A DNA stretch of 64,000 bases from Tethya wilhelma (GCA_964030475.1 CAXIPT010000002.1:9878984-9942983); one strand, 5' to 3'; counted from the stretch's first letter, positions 1 to 11,709 are shown. Notes: generated from the sequence alone by a model not told the origin. Numbers and translations are program-made.

Positions 1-2621
1 AAGAAGAGTTTGAAAAGTCTCTTGAAGGAGTACAAAGAACAGCAGGTGATGTTGGAGCCACTCACACTCAAGAACACAGCAAAACAAGTGAGTTACATTT
101 GTAATTGGGTACATTTTTTCAGCAGCTAGGGAGGGACCTGGGAAGCACGTGAAAAGTTCATTGGAAAAAAAATCGTGAGATCTAGCTGTGATTCGAAACC
201 ATTTCTTTCGAATTAATTCTAGTTGAATGCTCTTACCACTGAGCTACAGTTTAGAGCTCACTGCCATTGGAGTATACAATTGAACTTGTACCATGGTTAA
301 GCTACACATCAAAGGAAAAGCAGCTGATACAATACTCATATACCCTATCCAAACCTTTGAAGTCATACACAACCTAGGGTGTATGAGCCAATACACCCTC
401 TTGTTTGTATAAGTACATCTGAACAAGCTATACCATGGTACAAGCCAGCTGTACTATGGTTTCTTCGCCCTCGTGAATTCCATTATAGCTACAGCCCTCA
501 GGTTACAAATCCCATACACCCTGAAAAACCATAGTACAACTATTACATGGCATGATCATCCAGCTGCTACTATTAATTTTTGTTTGCCAAGTACGCAGTG
601 CACCTCCAAAATTTCTTGGTTCAAAGCTTTTGGGAATTTTGTGATTAGATATAGTCATAGCTATACTACAATGGAAAATTTTCCCTCCAAATTTTAGGAA
701 AATCGTACAGATGAGTGCCTGTTATTGTAAGATAGTGGGTTATTCAAGAAAGAATTATCAAGTGTAAATAAACAGCCTTCATTGCAAAGACATGCTGGTT
801 GTTTTCAAACTTTTTAGCCACAAAACTTGATTTCTTTTGTCATTTATACACTCATTGTTTTCCTTGGAGTTTTTATGCTGGCCCTAGCTATAGCTAGCTA
901 GCACACTTGCACGCACTTGCTCTTGCAAGTCACAAAAGTGTGGTTTTTTGTGTGCTTGTACCAGAAATTTTCTAACAGAAAAATGGCTTTGTTTTCACAG
1001 AAATGTTTCTTCGAAATATAGAAGTATAGCTACATGTATACATAGGTTCACCAAACATTGAAGCTAGAAGATCCATTTTTCCTACTTCACATAGTGTACT
1101 ATAAATGCGAGTGACACACAAGTACTGAGCACACCAGTGTTATAAACATGGTAGTGATCTGTACACTCTGTCTTTCCCCCGCTCAGATTGCGACGGGACT
1201 AGAGTACCTCCACGATCACCAGGTGGTCCACCTCGACATGAAATCCCCGAACGTTCTCGTATGGCACTTCCCCTCTCCCTCGGACAATCGCTCCATCAGG
1301 ATAAGACAAGCGGGCAACGTTTGGATCAAAATAGCTGACTACGGGATCAGTAAAGTCTTGACGGGGCTCACGTTGAGGGTGGGGAACAATCCACCCGGTA
1401 CTGCTGGGTTTTTGGCACCGGAGATGTTTGATAAAGCTGGTCAAGAGATTTCGGCTGAAAAGGTAAGAAAAATGCTAGAAGTTTTAGATTCTTTATCGTA
1501 CCATCTATCTGTAAACATCTTATTTAAAAATTTGTAATTAATTGCAATGAAATATCGAACTCCAGGTGGATGTGTTTGCATACGGTATGACACTCTATGA
1601 GATACTCAGCTTGCGAGCTCCATTCGATAACGTCCAACCACCAATTAGACGGCACCAGGAGATTCTAGACCAAGAGCGGCCATCTTTACAAGCAAGAGAA
1701 ACTCGTTCTCTGCTTCTCTTTCAAGAGCTCATGTCTCTCTGTTGGAATCACGAACCAGATGAGCGACCTCGAATGAAGCAAGTGTGCGAGTGGATTGAGA
1801 GTCCCGAGTTTGAGCGTTTGAGGGCCGAGGTTTCACTAAATGACGTGAAATCTATCTCCTGTGCGTGTGTGTGCCGAATTTTGCCCGAAAACGAAAATGA
1901 AGAAGTTAGCACAAACCATTCTGTTTCACAAAGTGAGAAAAAGTTTGCTGCACCAATGTTTAAGATCTCTGAAGAATCTGACCTGCAAGATGATGACCTG
2001 TACTATGATGATGACCGACAGGACACTCTTCTCACAGCTGACCTGTCCTTCAAGCAGTACTATCATAACCCCTCACCACCAAAGTTCACATCCCTTCACC
2101 ATCAAGAGGCTATGGGTCCCCCCGAAAATTTTGACCCAAAAAGTGTCCCGAACCCCTTTCATTTTGACCCCCAACGACTCAATACACAAATGGGTACTAG
2201 TACCCCTTCAAATTTAGGCCCCCCTAATGTAATCCCCCTCGCTGTGAGTCCAGAAAGAGCCGAGGGTCTGTTTGATAGGGGGGGTCAAAGAAGTAACCGA
2301 AGCAATATACCAGCAGGTGGTCTTTTGTACCAGAACGGTAGACCGGGGCCTTCTAACTCTCCAACAAAAGTTAGACGAAACGTTCTTCTTACAATGCCCT
2401 CGGAAGACCGCCAAGGGATCGAGGGATCAGGGGATCAGAAGATGAAATTTCTTCCTTCGGATATAAGAAGAAGCCACCATGAAGACGATGACGTTGAACT
2501 TGGTGCTCTCGATGATAATCCCGTGTTTGAGCCTTATACTCAGATTTGGTTGTGTGGTAAGGATCAACGGAAAGGCTTGCTGCAGATATTCACCTATAAT
2601 GATGACCGTCCTGGTCGCTAT
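1..2621 (+). CDS. LRRK-like (Roco family) protein kinase, C-lobe and start of the following WD40-like region; partial at both ends
   Basis: Three phase-0 exons can be joined: 1-87, 1187-1462 and 1566-2621 (donors GTGAGT, GTAAGA, GTGAGT). They encode the end of the kinase N-lobe, then IATGLEYLHDHQVVHLDMK, a catalytic loop of the form HLD-M-K-x-x-N, then IADYGIS, a DYG in place of DFG as in LRRK kinases, a GTAGFLAPE activation-segment end, VDVFAYGMTLYE, and a C-lobe ending in DERPRMKQV. A long polar insert of about 170 residues follows, then a segment (IWLCGKDQRKGLLQIFTYN) that fits the first WD40 blade of LRRK1. Family knowledge: LRRK proteins are Roc-COR GTPase/kinases in the cytoplasm and on membranes. 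The DYG and the order kinase-WD40 favour LRRK1 over LRRK2, but the subtype is inferred. The Roc-COR part lies before the window. Downstream WD40 exons are not seen, and an N at 2792 follows. Confidence 0.85.
170..250 (-). repeat. tRNA-derived SINE-like fragment
   Basis: On the minus strand this reads TAGCTCAGTGGTAAGAGC, a pol III A box, then about 35 bases later GGTTTCGAATC, a B box, followed by a T-rich stretch. The same layout recurs at 59942-60022, where the tRNA-like part ends in an A-run. It lies in the first visible LRRK-like intron. A cloverleaf cannot be closed with confidence, so a tRNA-derived SINE head is more likely than a working tRNA. Confidence 0.55.
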
Positions 2622-2750
2622 GTGAGTTAATTGAAGGGTCCTACTCAGATTTATACTTGTACTTGTGCGTTAATTAGAATAACATTTTAGCAGTGGCTGT
2701 TAAGTGCATATATACTTTTGAAAATCTGAGATTTGTAACCGTGCATACAA

Positions 2751-2752
2751 GT

Positions 2753-2791
<39 letters not shown>

Positions 2792-2792
2792 N

Positions 2793-2857
<65 letters not shown>
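2751..2857. repeat. (CT)n-N-(TG)n compound microsatellite and probable gap
   Basis: About 17 CT units run into an N at 2792 and then about 30 TG units. The LRRK-like gene is lost on the left and ITFG1 (minus strand) on the right of this point. This makes it a likely contig join rather than a single ambiguous base. Confidence 0.9.
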
Positions 2858-4227
2858 CTGTTGTTGGTGAAGAGTGTGAATAGCTCTCTGGGTGCATTGA
2901 GAGTCGTTGCACGAGAACATCAACATCTCAAGGACACCATCACCATCTGGCCCCAACAAAGAGTAAGACATTCACTGATTTATACACACAATACAAACGG
3001 ATAGGAGGTACACATACACACTCACCCATGTCTGCAAAAGCAGGCTCACTAACATTAGTGTGTGTCCCTTGAAGCTGAGGGAGTAAAGACAAACTAGGCA
3101 CATGTCTCCAGTTTGACTGCAGAGAGAGACAACAATTGATCAATCAATAGTGTACTGGACCACTTCAAGTGGCCATTCAAAGAGAACACTCCACCCTCTC
3201 TCACTTTGGAGTCCCTCTTGAACACTTCCAGCGACCGGTTACCATGGCAATCATAATAGAGTACAATCTCAGGTAGACAGTCTGAGTCTAGATCAACAGT
3301 GTAGCTGCCATTTGGACTTTGACCCTCAACAGCTGCACTCACATTGAGAGGCTGTTCATCAAAGGCCCTCCTCTCTCCAGAGCTGATGAAGAAGGAGAGG
3401 AGGCTGGATGAGGCACAGGTGACACCAAACAGGTCAGGGATGTGGTCTCCATTAGCACTGTAGAATGAGAGAATGCCACATCACAAAGATAAGTGAACCG
3501 ATATAATTCATTGCATGTAAAATGAGGATGGAAGTTGCTTACACACAAGGATGTTACTTACTCAATAACTAGCGGCTGATTACTGAATTCCATTGGTAGA
3601 GTTGTAGAGTTTTCTATTGGAAAAAAAAAACAAAATATGTGTTTAGAGATGTTTTAATATATGCACAAAATATCTCATACCAATGGTGACTTGGTCATTT
3701 TCCACACGACACCATTGGATGCTAGCGGAGTAGCAGTCTCCATGCTCCACCAGAACCAACACATCGACCACTCCATCACCATCAAAGTCCGCTACACTCA
3801 CAGCAACAACGGGCAAGGGACTGGGGAAATCTCTTCAATATAAATTACACAAGATTATGGTGTATCAAGGTAAATGTTTAACTATGTACCTCAAATTTAG
3901 GTCATTATAGATGAATTTGCCTTGTTTGTGGTCCCAGATGTATGCAAATAGCACTGTATCATCTGAAAAAAAATCACACATATCAGCTAGATCATGCAAG
4001 TTTGCTTATATACAGTACCCTAAGACTTTACCTGTTCTATTTCTATCAAGTACTAAGATATCAGTGGCTTTGTCAGCATTGAAATCAGCGAAAGCCGCCA
4101 TTTCTCCATTCTCGATTTGCAGACCAACATTTCGAGTCACTGGGGAGAAGCTTCCACCAAGTACCAACTCCCCTACCTCGACCAACAGCCACAAGTAACA
4201 CCAGCCTAGGATCAGCCTCCCTGACAT
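2858..4227 (-). CDS. ITFG1: ITFG1 / LINKIN (T-cell immunomodulatory protein) homologue, C-terminal part missing
   Basis: Seven exons in continuous phase: 4227-4032, 3962-3890, 3832-3681, 3613-3562, 3457-3205, 3116-3026 and 2946-2858. The start at 4227 gives a signal peptide (LILGWCYLWLLVEVGELVLGG) followed by FG-GAP-type calcium-binding loops: FADFNADKATDILVL, VADFDGDGVVDVLVL, a DANGDHIPDLFG segment, and FADMDGDGVLEML made by joining the last two exons. The closing CNDSQC matches a Cys pair in vertebrate ITFG1. Family knowledge: a type I membrane protein with a beta-propeller ectodomain, linked to cell adhesion. About the last 40% (further repeats, TM helix, short tail) is absent because the sequence runs into the microsatellite and N at 2792. 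Upstream the frame stays open into the truncated paralogue at 4228-4941. Confidence 0.85.
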
Positions 4228-4941
4228 TTCCTTTCTAAATAATGCACACCAGAAAGTCTTTTTTCTGCTGAGAAATTCATTACAGACACGCAAGAGGTAA
4301 TTCATCTCTTCTGTGATATCATTTACTTCTTCATCAAGATTGTGCTCATCTTCGTTTGGTACAATTCTCCTAATTTGTCCAGAACGATCATCCTCATTTA
4401 CAACAAATGCCTGTTTTTCTTTAGGCTGGTCTGATCCGATGGGAAATACTTTACTCTTCCAAAATTCAAAACATGCAGTTAGTGCAGCATAGGGGGAGTT
4501 TGCTGTCTTCACTCTAAACGATTTCAACTTTGTGTCAATCCCCTTACGTGGAGTCACAACACGATCCAAGAAGATTCGTTCAAATTCGGCAATTATTTGA
4601 TTCGCCCTTGGACTATTGGTCGATTGGATGTTTGGCTTGTTGTTTTTGTCATCAGGAAGGTATTGGAATGTTCCTTCAGGTTGAAATGAGCCCTCCCCAT
4701 GACGTTTTTTTTGTCGTTCTTTTATCCTATGGAGTTCTCCCTGTGCAGGAGGATCATTCTGTACACCATGTAACATGCATGGAGTGTCTAATAATATTTC
4801 ATCATTGACTCTCTTCACCATAGACTCAAATTTATTGTTATGTCTAAAGTCACTATTAGCACCTAACCGCATCTAATGTGTGCATGCATTACGCATGCAT
4901 TGACTTACTCTCTCTAAACAGCAACAACAGAACTTCAACAT
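4228..4941 (-). pseudogene. Truncated paralogue 1 of an unrecognised Cys-N-terminal coiled-coil family, open in frame into ITFG1
   Basis: First exon 4941-4909 encodes MLKFCCCCLER and ends at GTAAGT. The second exon begins at 4758 after TACAG and encodes NDPPAQGELHR, then the family core (EGTFQYLPDD, RKGIDTKLKSFRVKTA, AALTACFEFWKSKVFPIGSDQP, DITEEMNYLL, CNEFLSRKK). At about 4255 similarity to the paralogues stops, so the C-terminal third is missing. The frame continues without a stop into the ITFG1 start at 4227. A TTTAG just before that ATG could be a splice acceptor. This may be a decayed copy, or a chimeric first part of ITFG1 transcripts; the sequence alone does not decide. Confidence 0.6.
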
Positions 4942-5226
4942 GGCAAAGTTGCGAGCTCCAAGTGGGCAGTGACTGAGTCTGGAAACAGTCAGCTTCCTCC
5001 CCCTTTTTCTAGACTAGCCTCTTTCAATCCGGGCCTAGGCTCTTCCGCCCCGTTTTTGACTATAATTAATAATCTATCAGGCTTTCTCAGTCGACAGCAT
5101 CCGGAACGGGTCATGATCATCTTGACGGGGCGAAATAATTTGAAAAATAATAGTTAACTAAATTCATGTCATAGAAGTCTAACAATAATAATAATTATTA
5201 TTATTAATAATCAACATGTCTACTGT

Positions 5227-6157
5227 CTAGCTAACTGTATTCACCTGAACCCGTGCAGGTCTTACTGACTCAGATAGTGACTCTACTCTTCCAGCTTTGG
5301 TAACTGCTACAGTCATCCCACTACCTGAAACTGCTGCAGTGATGTCATTCAAGAGACTCTCAACCTGCTGGGTGAGTCTTTCCACTTCAGAAATCAGGCT
5401 CTCCATTTCTCTCTTTGCTGTGTTCACCTTCATGGATCGATTACTCTTCACGCATTCTTCGTATCTTCCAAGAGCTTTGCTGAGACTGTCTAGAGTGTCT
5501 TCTTTTCTGTCAAGAAATGCATTACAAGCACTTAACAGTTTATTCATCTCTTCTGTGATACCAATCACTTCTTGATCAAGTTTCTGCTCGTCTTCGTTGG
5601 ATTCAATTCTCTTAATTCGCCGTGAATGCCGTTCCGCATCCTTGCTTACAGAGAATGCTAGTTTTTCTTCAGGCTGGTCTGATCCGATGGGAAATGCCTT
5701 ACCCTTCCACATTTCAAAGCAGGCAGTTAGTGCAGCATCAGGGGATTTTGCTGTCTTCTCTCTAAATGATCTCAGCTTTGTGTCAATCTCCTGACGTGGG
5801 GATAAAACGTTCTCCTCAAAGATCCTTTCAAATTCCATGATTATTTCGTTAGCTTTGTGGCTCTTGGTCAATTTGATGTTTGATCTGTTATTGTTGTAGT
5901 CATCAGGAAGGTACTGGAATTCTCCCTCTGGTTGCCTCAAAGAGCTTGAGAACACACTCTCATCTAGTTGCTCTGCCTCCAGGAGTTCCCTGTGTCCATA
6001 ACCATCATCAGGATTTCTACTCTGTGAAACATGATAGAACCATACAACATTAATCTGGCGCCAGACTAACATAACATATGACTACCGCTTGACGCCATAT
6101 CTACAATCAATGACTTATTACCTCCCTCTCACAACAGAAAAAACACCATTTCAACAT
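5227..6157 (-). CDS. Paralogue 2 of the unrecognised Cys-N-terminal coiled-coil family, 276 aa
   Basis: Exon 1 at 6157-6122 encodes MLKWCFFCCERE and is spliced at GTAATA. Exon 2 is 6021-5227, acceptor TTTCACAG. The short first exon was found by its parallel with paralogues 1 and 3. Three cysteines within the first nine residues resemble S-palmitoylation sites, which would tether the protein to membranes (inference). The body is charged and helical: a conserved core FQYLPDD, IDTKLRSFREKTAKSPDAALTACFEMWK, and FPIGSDQPEEK, then heptad-rich helices (EVIGITEEMNKLLSACNAFLDRK to RLTQQVESLLNDITAAVSGSGM). I do not recognise the family. No enzyme motif or TM helix is seen. Confidence 0.75.
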
Positions 6158-6371
6158 GTTCCTCAGTGGGCCTAGTAAGTATAGTACCAGGCGTGACAGA
6201 TGTAGTAAGAGGTCTATGTACGTAAGGGATTTCCCTTGAAAATTCGCCGTTTGGGCCGGGGGGCGGGGCTCCATCAAAAGCTACGCGCTGTTCAGCTGAC
6301 CAGAAGACGTACTGAATATTTTAAATGATTTATAGTTTATACAAAGAAGCTCTTGTATTTTATGCCCACAG

Positions 6372-6482
6372 CTGCTTCGAGAGTTGAAGCACACAAACGT
6401 CATTTCTCTTCAGAAGGTCTTTCTCTCTCACAATGACAGGAAAGTGTGGCTGCTGTTTGACTATGCTGAACATGACCTCTGG
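6372..6482 (+). pseudogene. Isolated CDK8/CDK19-like kinase exon
   Basis: A 37-codon phase-0 exon lies between CCCACAG and GTATGT. It encodes [20 protein letters not shown] then [17 protein letters not shown], almost identical to the segment of CDK8/CDK19 after the SMSACRE helix, through the hinge. No neighbouring CDK8 exon (glycine loop before, catalytic loop after) is found in the surrounding sequence. An N at 6535, at the end of a (CA)n run, follows 52 bp later. Either the rest of a Mediator kinase gene was lost in an assembly gap or misjoin, or this is a captured single exon. I mark it as a fragment. Confidence 0.8.
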
Positions 6483-6626
6483 GTATGTGTGAGGTTTACA
6501 GCATGATGTAATTCTTAGCAACACACACACACANGACTTATAAACGTCTAGTGACGTGAAATGATGCAATCTGATGCTAGCGCTAATATTAATTTCGCTA
6601 ATTAGCCGTTGAGTCAGCAAGAAAAG

Positions 6627-7714
6627 ATGGGCAACTGGGTATGGTGGAACAGGTTGTTTGGAAGAGACCCGGTCCCGGATCATGATCCACCAGTGAGTGT
6701 ATATATAATCTTAATCTACATTTATCTTATCTATCTTACGAATGCTACTTAGTAGCTAGTTTTAGCTAGCCGAAAGTAAACTCAGTATAAAAATTTAATT
6801 TTAATTTATAACTTCAGGCTGAGCCTGCTGATGATCATGGTGGTGTTGTAAATGAACAAGGTCGGCAGGGCGAGCAACAGCAAGCACCAGTCCAAAACAT
6901 TCACCACGTTGGCGAGCAACCAGAAGACATCGAGGTGTTGAGAGCCCATTCACCTCATGCTCAACCAGTTCAAGAACCACCCCCAATAAATGTGATCGTG
7001 AACCAGCTTCCACCTCCTTCAAGACTAGAAGACCAACTGAGACCAGTTTCTCCAGTACTACCAGTGGGAACGTTTCAGTACCTTCCCGATGACTACAACA
7101 AGCCGAACTTTGAAAATACCCAGAATCAAGAAGCCAACAGGATAATCGAAGAAGTTATGAGTAGGTTTACACGAGTTGTAGTTGGACCACGAAAGATGAT
7201 TGACACACGTCTTCGGTCGTTTAGAACAAAAACAGGCAAATCTCCTGATGCTGCCCTCACTACCTGCTTTGAGATTTGGAAGAGCGAGGCATTTAAGGAC
7301 TATTTTGGACAAGATCAGAAACCAGCTTTCAAAGTTGCTTTCCAAGTGTCCCTGAATCAGACTAAAAGGGTTAAAAAGATTTCACCAGATGAGCGCAGAA
7401 ACAATTTATCAAACGAAGTAAATGATATTACGGACGAGATGGACATACTGTTGGATGATTGTCACGAATTTCTCGGAGAACGAGACAGCACAGAAGAGTT
7501 TCTCAACGAACAAATCGAAAAGTACGACCAAGTCATGAAGCTAAGCAGATCCATAAAGATAGATCTTGCCAAAAGAGAATTGATGAGCTTGATTCCAGAA
7601 CTTGACAGACAGGTACAACAAGTTGACGGCCTTCTCACTGACATTGGAGCAGCAGTTTCAAGCAAGGACATGACACTTGGGAAACGTCCCACATGGCAAA
7701 TGCATCATCACTAA
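6627..7714 (+). CDS. Paralogue 3 of the coiled-coil family with an N-myristoylation-type start, 320 aa
   Basis: Exon 1 (6627-6692) encodes MGNWVWWNRLFGRDPVPDHD and ends at GTGAGT. Exon 2 (6818-7714, acceptor TTCAG) is in the same phase. MGN at the start is the classic Gly-2 N-myristoylation signal, in the same place where paralogues 1 and 2 have cysteine clusters. A Pro/Gln-rich linker (about residues 23-105) leads to the family core: VGTFQYLPDDY, IDTRLRSFRTKTGKSPDAAL, EVNDITDEMDILLDDCHEFL, then paired helices to RQVQQVDGLLTDIGAAVSSKDM. It is divergent from paralogue 2 (470 bp between starts, with the CDK8-like exon and an N between). Function unknown; a membrane-tethered scaffold is one possibility. 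Confidence 0.75.
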
Positions 7715-7754
7715 TATATCAATTATTATGAGTAAGATTTTGTAGAGCTATATA

Positions 7755-7832
7755 GCCTCATTTACAGGCTCCCCTTATCCCTGATCCTTTCCGTGAGTGA
7801 AAGGTCAAAGGGTAGCCTGTGAACGAGGCTAT
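7755..7832. mobile_element. Short foldback element, AGCCTC...CAGGCT family
   Basis: Ends TAGCCTCATTTACAGGCT and AGCCTGTGAACGAGGCTA are near-inverse, and TGTAGAGCT occurs on both flanks as a possible target duplication. Related ends occur near 13371-13509, 48785-48840 and 55505-55590, so this looks like a dispersed small MITE family. Confidence 0.5.
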
Positions 7833-8313
7833 TGTAGAGCTGCACATGTAGAATTTTATGATCTAATTTGTAGCTATATATAATTATGTTAAATTATAAT
7901 AGTTATGTACAAGTAGCTTCAACCAGGACACATTGTGAAAAATAATAATAGATTATTCAGATTTAATTTTTGAACCACGTACACATTGACAAAAAAAAGA
8001 AAAAGAAACAAAAAACGAACTAGTCATAAACATTATGTCATAATAATTATTGCCATGTTTTGGTGTGCATTATTTTGGATAAAAATAGAACATTGAAATT
8101 ATTACATGTATTGAATGCGATGTCATGTCATTATGGTGAGGTCTAGTATGCATTTTGCAGGAATGACATCACAATTACATCATAGTTTTTTAGCTTGGAG
8201 GGTGAAGGTGTGACATAGTTCTGGAGCCAGCCGAGAATGCATGTAATGTACCTAATGGGTTCATACCAGACTGTATTAGAGTGATGGGAGTCTCCACGTG
8301 ATCTTGAAAGTAC

Positions 8314-8315
8314 CT

Positions 8316-8379
<64 letters not shown>
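8314..8379. repeat. (TG)n(AG)n compound microsatellite
   Basis: About 13 TG units pass directly into about 20 AG units. Confidence 0.95.
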
Positions 8380-8381
<2 letters not shown>

Positions 8382-8880
8382 CCATTAATCACGCCCAGCA
8401 TACACTCCAGTGGCACACATGCATTCACATGATATGAATTGTATAGAGCACTGATAATCATAATCATATTCATGAGGCACAAACCCACAACAATTTGAGA
8501 GCCCTGATTTTGAGGTTCACAGCAAGAAAGGATTTTTTAGAAGGCTGTTCTAGACATCAACCATGCACCAATTAGCTTCTCTGCAATGCTGTTGTTTTTT
8601 CCATGCCAAAAATTATGCTGACTCTTAGTAAACTGTTGTATCATGTTTACAAACACTCAGATACAGTATCAGGACCGGCACCTTCAGGCAAGGTTTGTTC
8701 CACTAGTTTTTTAGGAAGAGAGAAAGGAGAAAGAGAGCCTGGGAGCGAGGCTTTGTTTTAGGAACATGCCTAGAAATCAGAGAAAGCAAACTACTATATG
8801 TAGTTTCCATCCCACCCTCTACTGGATGAAACCCTTAGGTGATATGAAATGAGAATAAACACAGTAGCAACACAGTTTTA

Positions 8881-9313
8881 CCCTCATAAACCAGGCCTAC
8901 CCCACTATGCTTATAGAGCGTTTTCATATTATGACGTCAGTGGTGTACAGATGAATATGTAAATTAGCAAATGAATATGCAAATTAGCACTAGTGATAGG
9001 GAGAAATGTATGGGAGAATTCTGTTCTGCTACTTAGCGTTTACAGCGCTCAACGATCGGTTTATATGTTGTGGCTTACAAGGCAGTAGTGTCAAAAATCA
9101 CCTGGAAGCAAGCTCTTGTTGCTGCAGTAAGTGAAAAATCCAGACTTGAAGGCTTTCTCCCATACATTCAGTACTTTAGCTGCACACCAGAAGACAGCTG
9201 CTACGTGAACCACGCCCCAAAAATTGCGTAAAATGACGTAAATGCAAACGCTCTATTGCTAAGCATGGGGAAGCAATATAAGGCATGCGGGGAGGGCCTG
9301 GTTTATGAGGCTA
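8881..9313. mobile_element. Non-autonomous TIR element (MITE-like), about 430 bp
   Basis: CCTCATAAACCAGGCC at the left end and GGCCTGGTTTATGAGG at the right end are perfect inverse copies. Similarity continues inward to AGAGCGTTT / AAACGCTCT. No ORF inside. No clear target-site duplication was seen. Confidence 0.65.
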
Positions 9314-9344
9314 ACACAGTTTCACACACTACTTCATTGAGTCC

Positions 9345-9976
9345 TTACTTTCTATTCTGAGGTGAGACCACGACTCTCTCTATCTCTTCCAGCGATGCTG
9401 AGAGCGAGGAGAGATCCATTGTGTTGCCGGACTCTGATAATACCTGTACGATAATGAGAACAGCACAATAGCTATTCAACACACTGCTGTAAAGGTGCTA
9501 GGCTGGTCTACAACATTAGTTTACGTGCGTTGAACAATAATTATTCGTGCGTTGACGCAGTGCATCAAATGGATACAAGCTACATAAACTAGATTCTAGC
9601 TGAGAGATAATATTTTGCATTATATTGAGACATTATATAGCCTTGTACCCAGACTACTTGCAGAGCAGGGAAAAAAAAAAACAATCGAAAGAGGGATGAA
9701 AATTGACTCCATTTTCCAGACACTTTTGTAGATCCATTGGCAGACGCTCCATGACAAGAGAAAGACTATAATGGGTTAAGCATAATTATCCATCGCGGCA
9801 CATTTCAAGGCATGCTTACTCCAGTGGAGGTACATGTGTACATTTGCATTGTTTGTGAGAGAAACTAAGAGTTCACTGTAGGACAATGGATGGTTATATT
9901 TAGAACATATCAAACGGTTTCGCTTAAATCACTTTGCACGAGTTTCATGATTAATTCTACAGTACACAATGGTATT

Positions 9977-10029
<53 letters not shown>

Positions 10030-11653
10030 TTAGACATACACATACCTCGATTTGTAGTAGCAAACCAGTCAATCTTGTTATCAAATCAAGTAAGCGACGA
10101 TCCTTCACTTCACTGTAAACACACACACACAATCAAAACTTATTATCGTGAACCATATTCAATGAAAGATATGAGAGAGCCTGAGAATGAGATTACTCAA
10201 ATATAGCAGCGCCAACAAACCTTCCTGAAGCTTCTAGACATGTGTTACAGTTCTCAGTGATCTTCCTGGCATGGTCTCGAGTGTCTAAGCTGCTGGGACC
10301 GACCTCCACACCATAACCAAGAGACTCACAGTGGGACCTGATGGACTCCAACCTCGCATTGAGTTGCTGCGTATGTGTGTGTGTGTGAATCATTTAATGT
10401 ACGACTCCAAAAAGAGTTTTTGCAAAGCTCAATGCCTTTGATAATTTCTGCCTAGAAATGCTATAATCAAGGAAAAATTTTGTAATGCCCATGTACATAA
10501 TATTTTTTTTATAAATATTATGCAATTTTCAAAATCTTTCCGTAAACCAAATAATTATGTGGTTTAATCATGACGTTTACTTGTATCTTGGAACATGTGT
10601 CTATGGTAGTTTTCTTAACATGACAGATATTACAACTCAATGTGCTATTGCCACACGCACACACGCACACACACACATACACACACACTTACCTTATTCA
10701 TATCGTCCAAGTCTATAACCACTGTGGCGTAACGCTGCTTGAACTCACTAGAAATGGATTTCTGTCGAGCATGCTGTGAAAAAAAAACAGAACTGTGCTG
10801 AAAAATTACATGTATGCTTATACCAGGAGTCCATAATCTGCAAAGGATCATAGACTCCTGATGCTACTGCTGTATGTAGTATGTACGTACGTGTTTTTCA
10901 GCCTCTGTGTTCATTTCTCGTAGTCTGTGTATTCTGGCTTGTTTGTATTGTAACAGCTTTGATAACTGGGTCTGTAGGGATACGAATGATGAGATGATAA
11001 GTCATAATTAAAGGGACCCCCCATTCATTAAAATATTCATCATATTAAGAAGCTATCACTAAAGGGGCCTCCCCATTCATTGACATACAGTAGTACTGCA
11101 AAGCTGATAAGGTAAAGGGTCTCCCCTTTGATAATGTTACCTTCATGAAGAATGAAGATGGAATTGAAGTCAATAATTATAGGGGCACCCTATTCATTAA
11201 CATATTCATTATAAAGGGGGCTCCCTTTTGTTAATATAATTATTCATGAATGTATTCATCAATACAGGGGCAACCCCATTCATTTGTTAACTGACCCACT
11301 AACATTAATAATTATTATATTCACTACTTAGTTATTAAAGGGGTAACCCCCTATAACTTACCACTTGTTTGAGGAAGTCGACAGGAAAGCCTCCGATCTG
11401 ATCGGGCATCTGAGACTGGGTGGAGCCTACCGTAGGATCAGTCAACATTCTTCGTCTAAAGTTTAGGGGAAAAAATTGAAAATTATTCACAAATTCAAGA
11501 TGTTTCCTGTTTGTAGAACATACACTGTACCTTGCGGGAGATGAGGTTAAAAATGGATCAGAGCGCTAAAAATAGAACAAGCACAGAGAGATATAGTTAT
11601 TGATAGCTACTTATACTGTGATACATTCATTATTAAACCACAAGTGCACACAT

Positions 11654-11709
<56 letters not shown>

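Larger units (their letters stand above)
7715..9344. other. Spacer between paralogue 3 and the LIN9 3' end
   Basis: No exon found. It holds a 75-bp foldback (7755-7832), a (TG)n(AG)n microsatellite (8314-8379) and a TIR element (8881-9313) that ends about 30 bp beyond the LIN9 stop. Confidence 0.6.
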
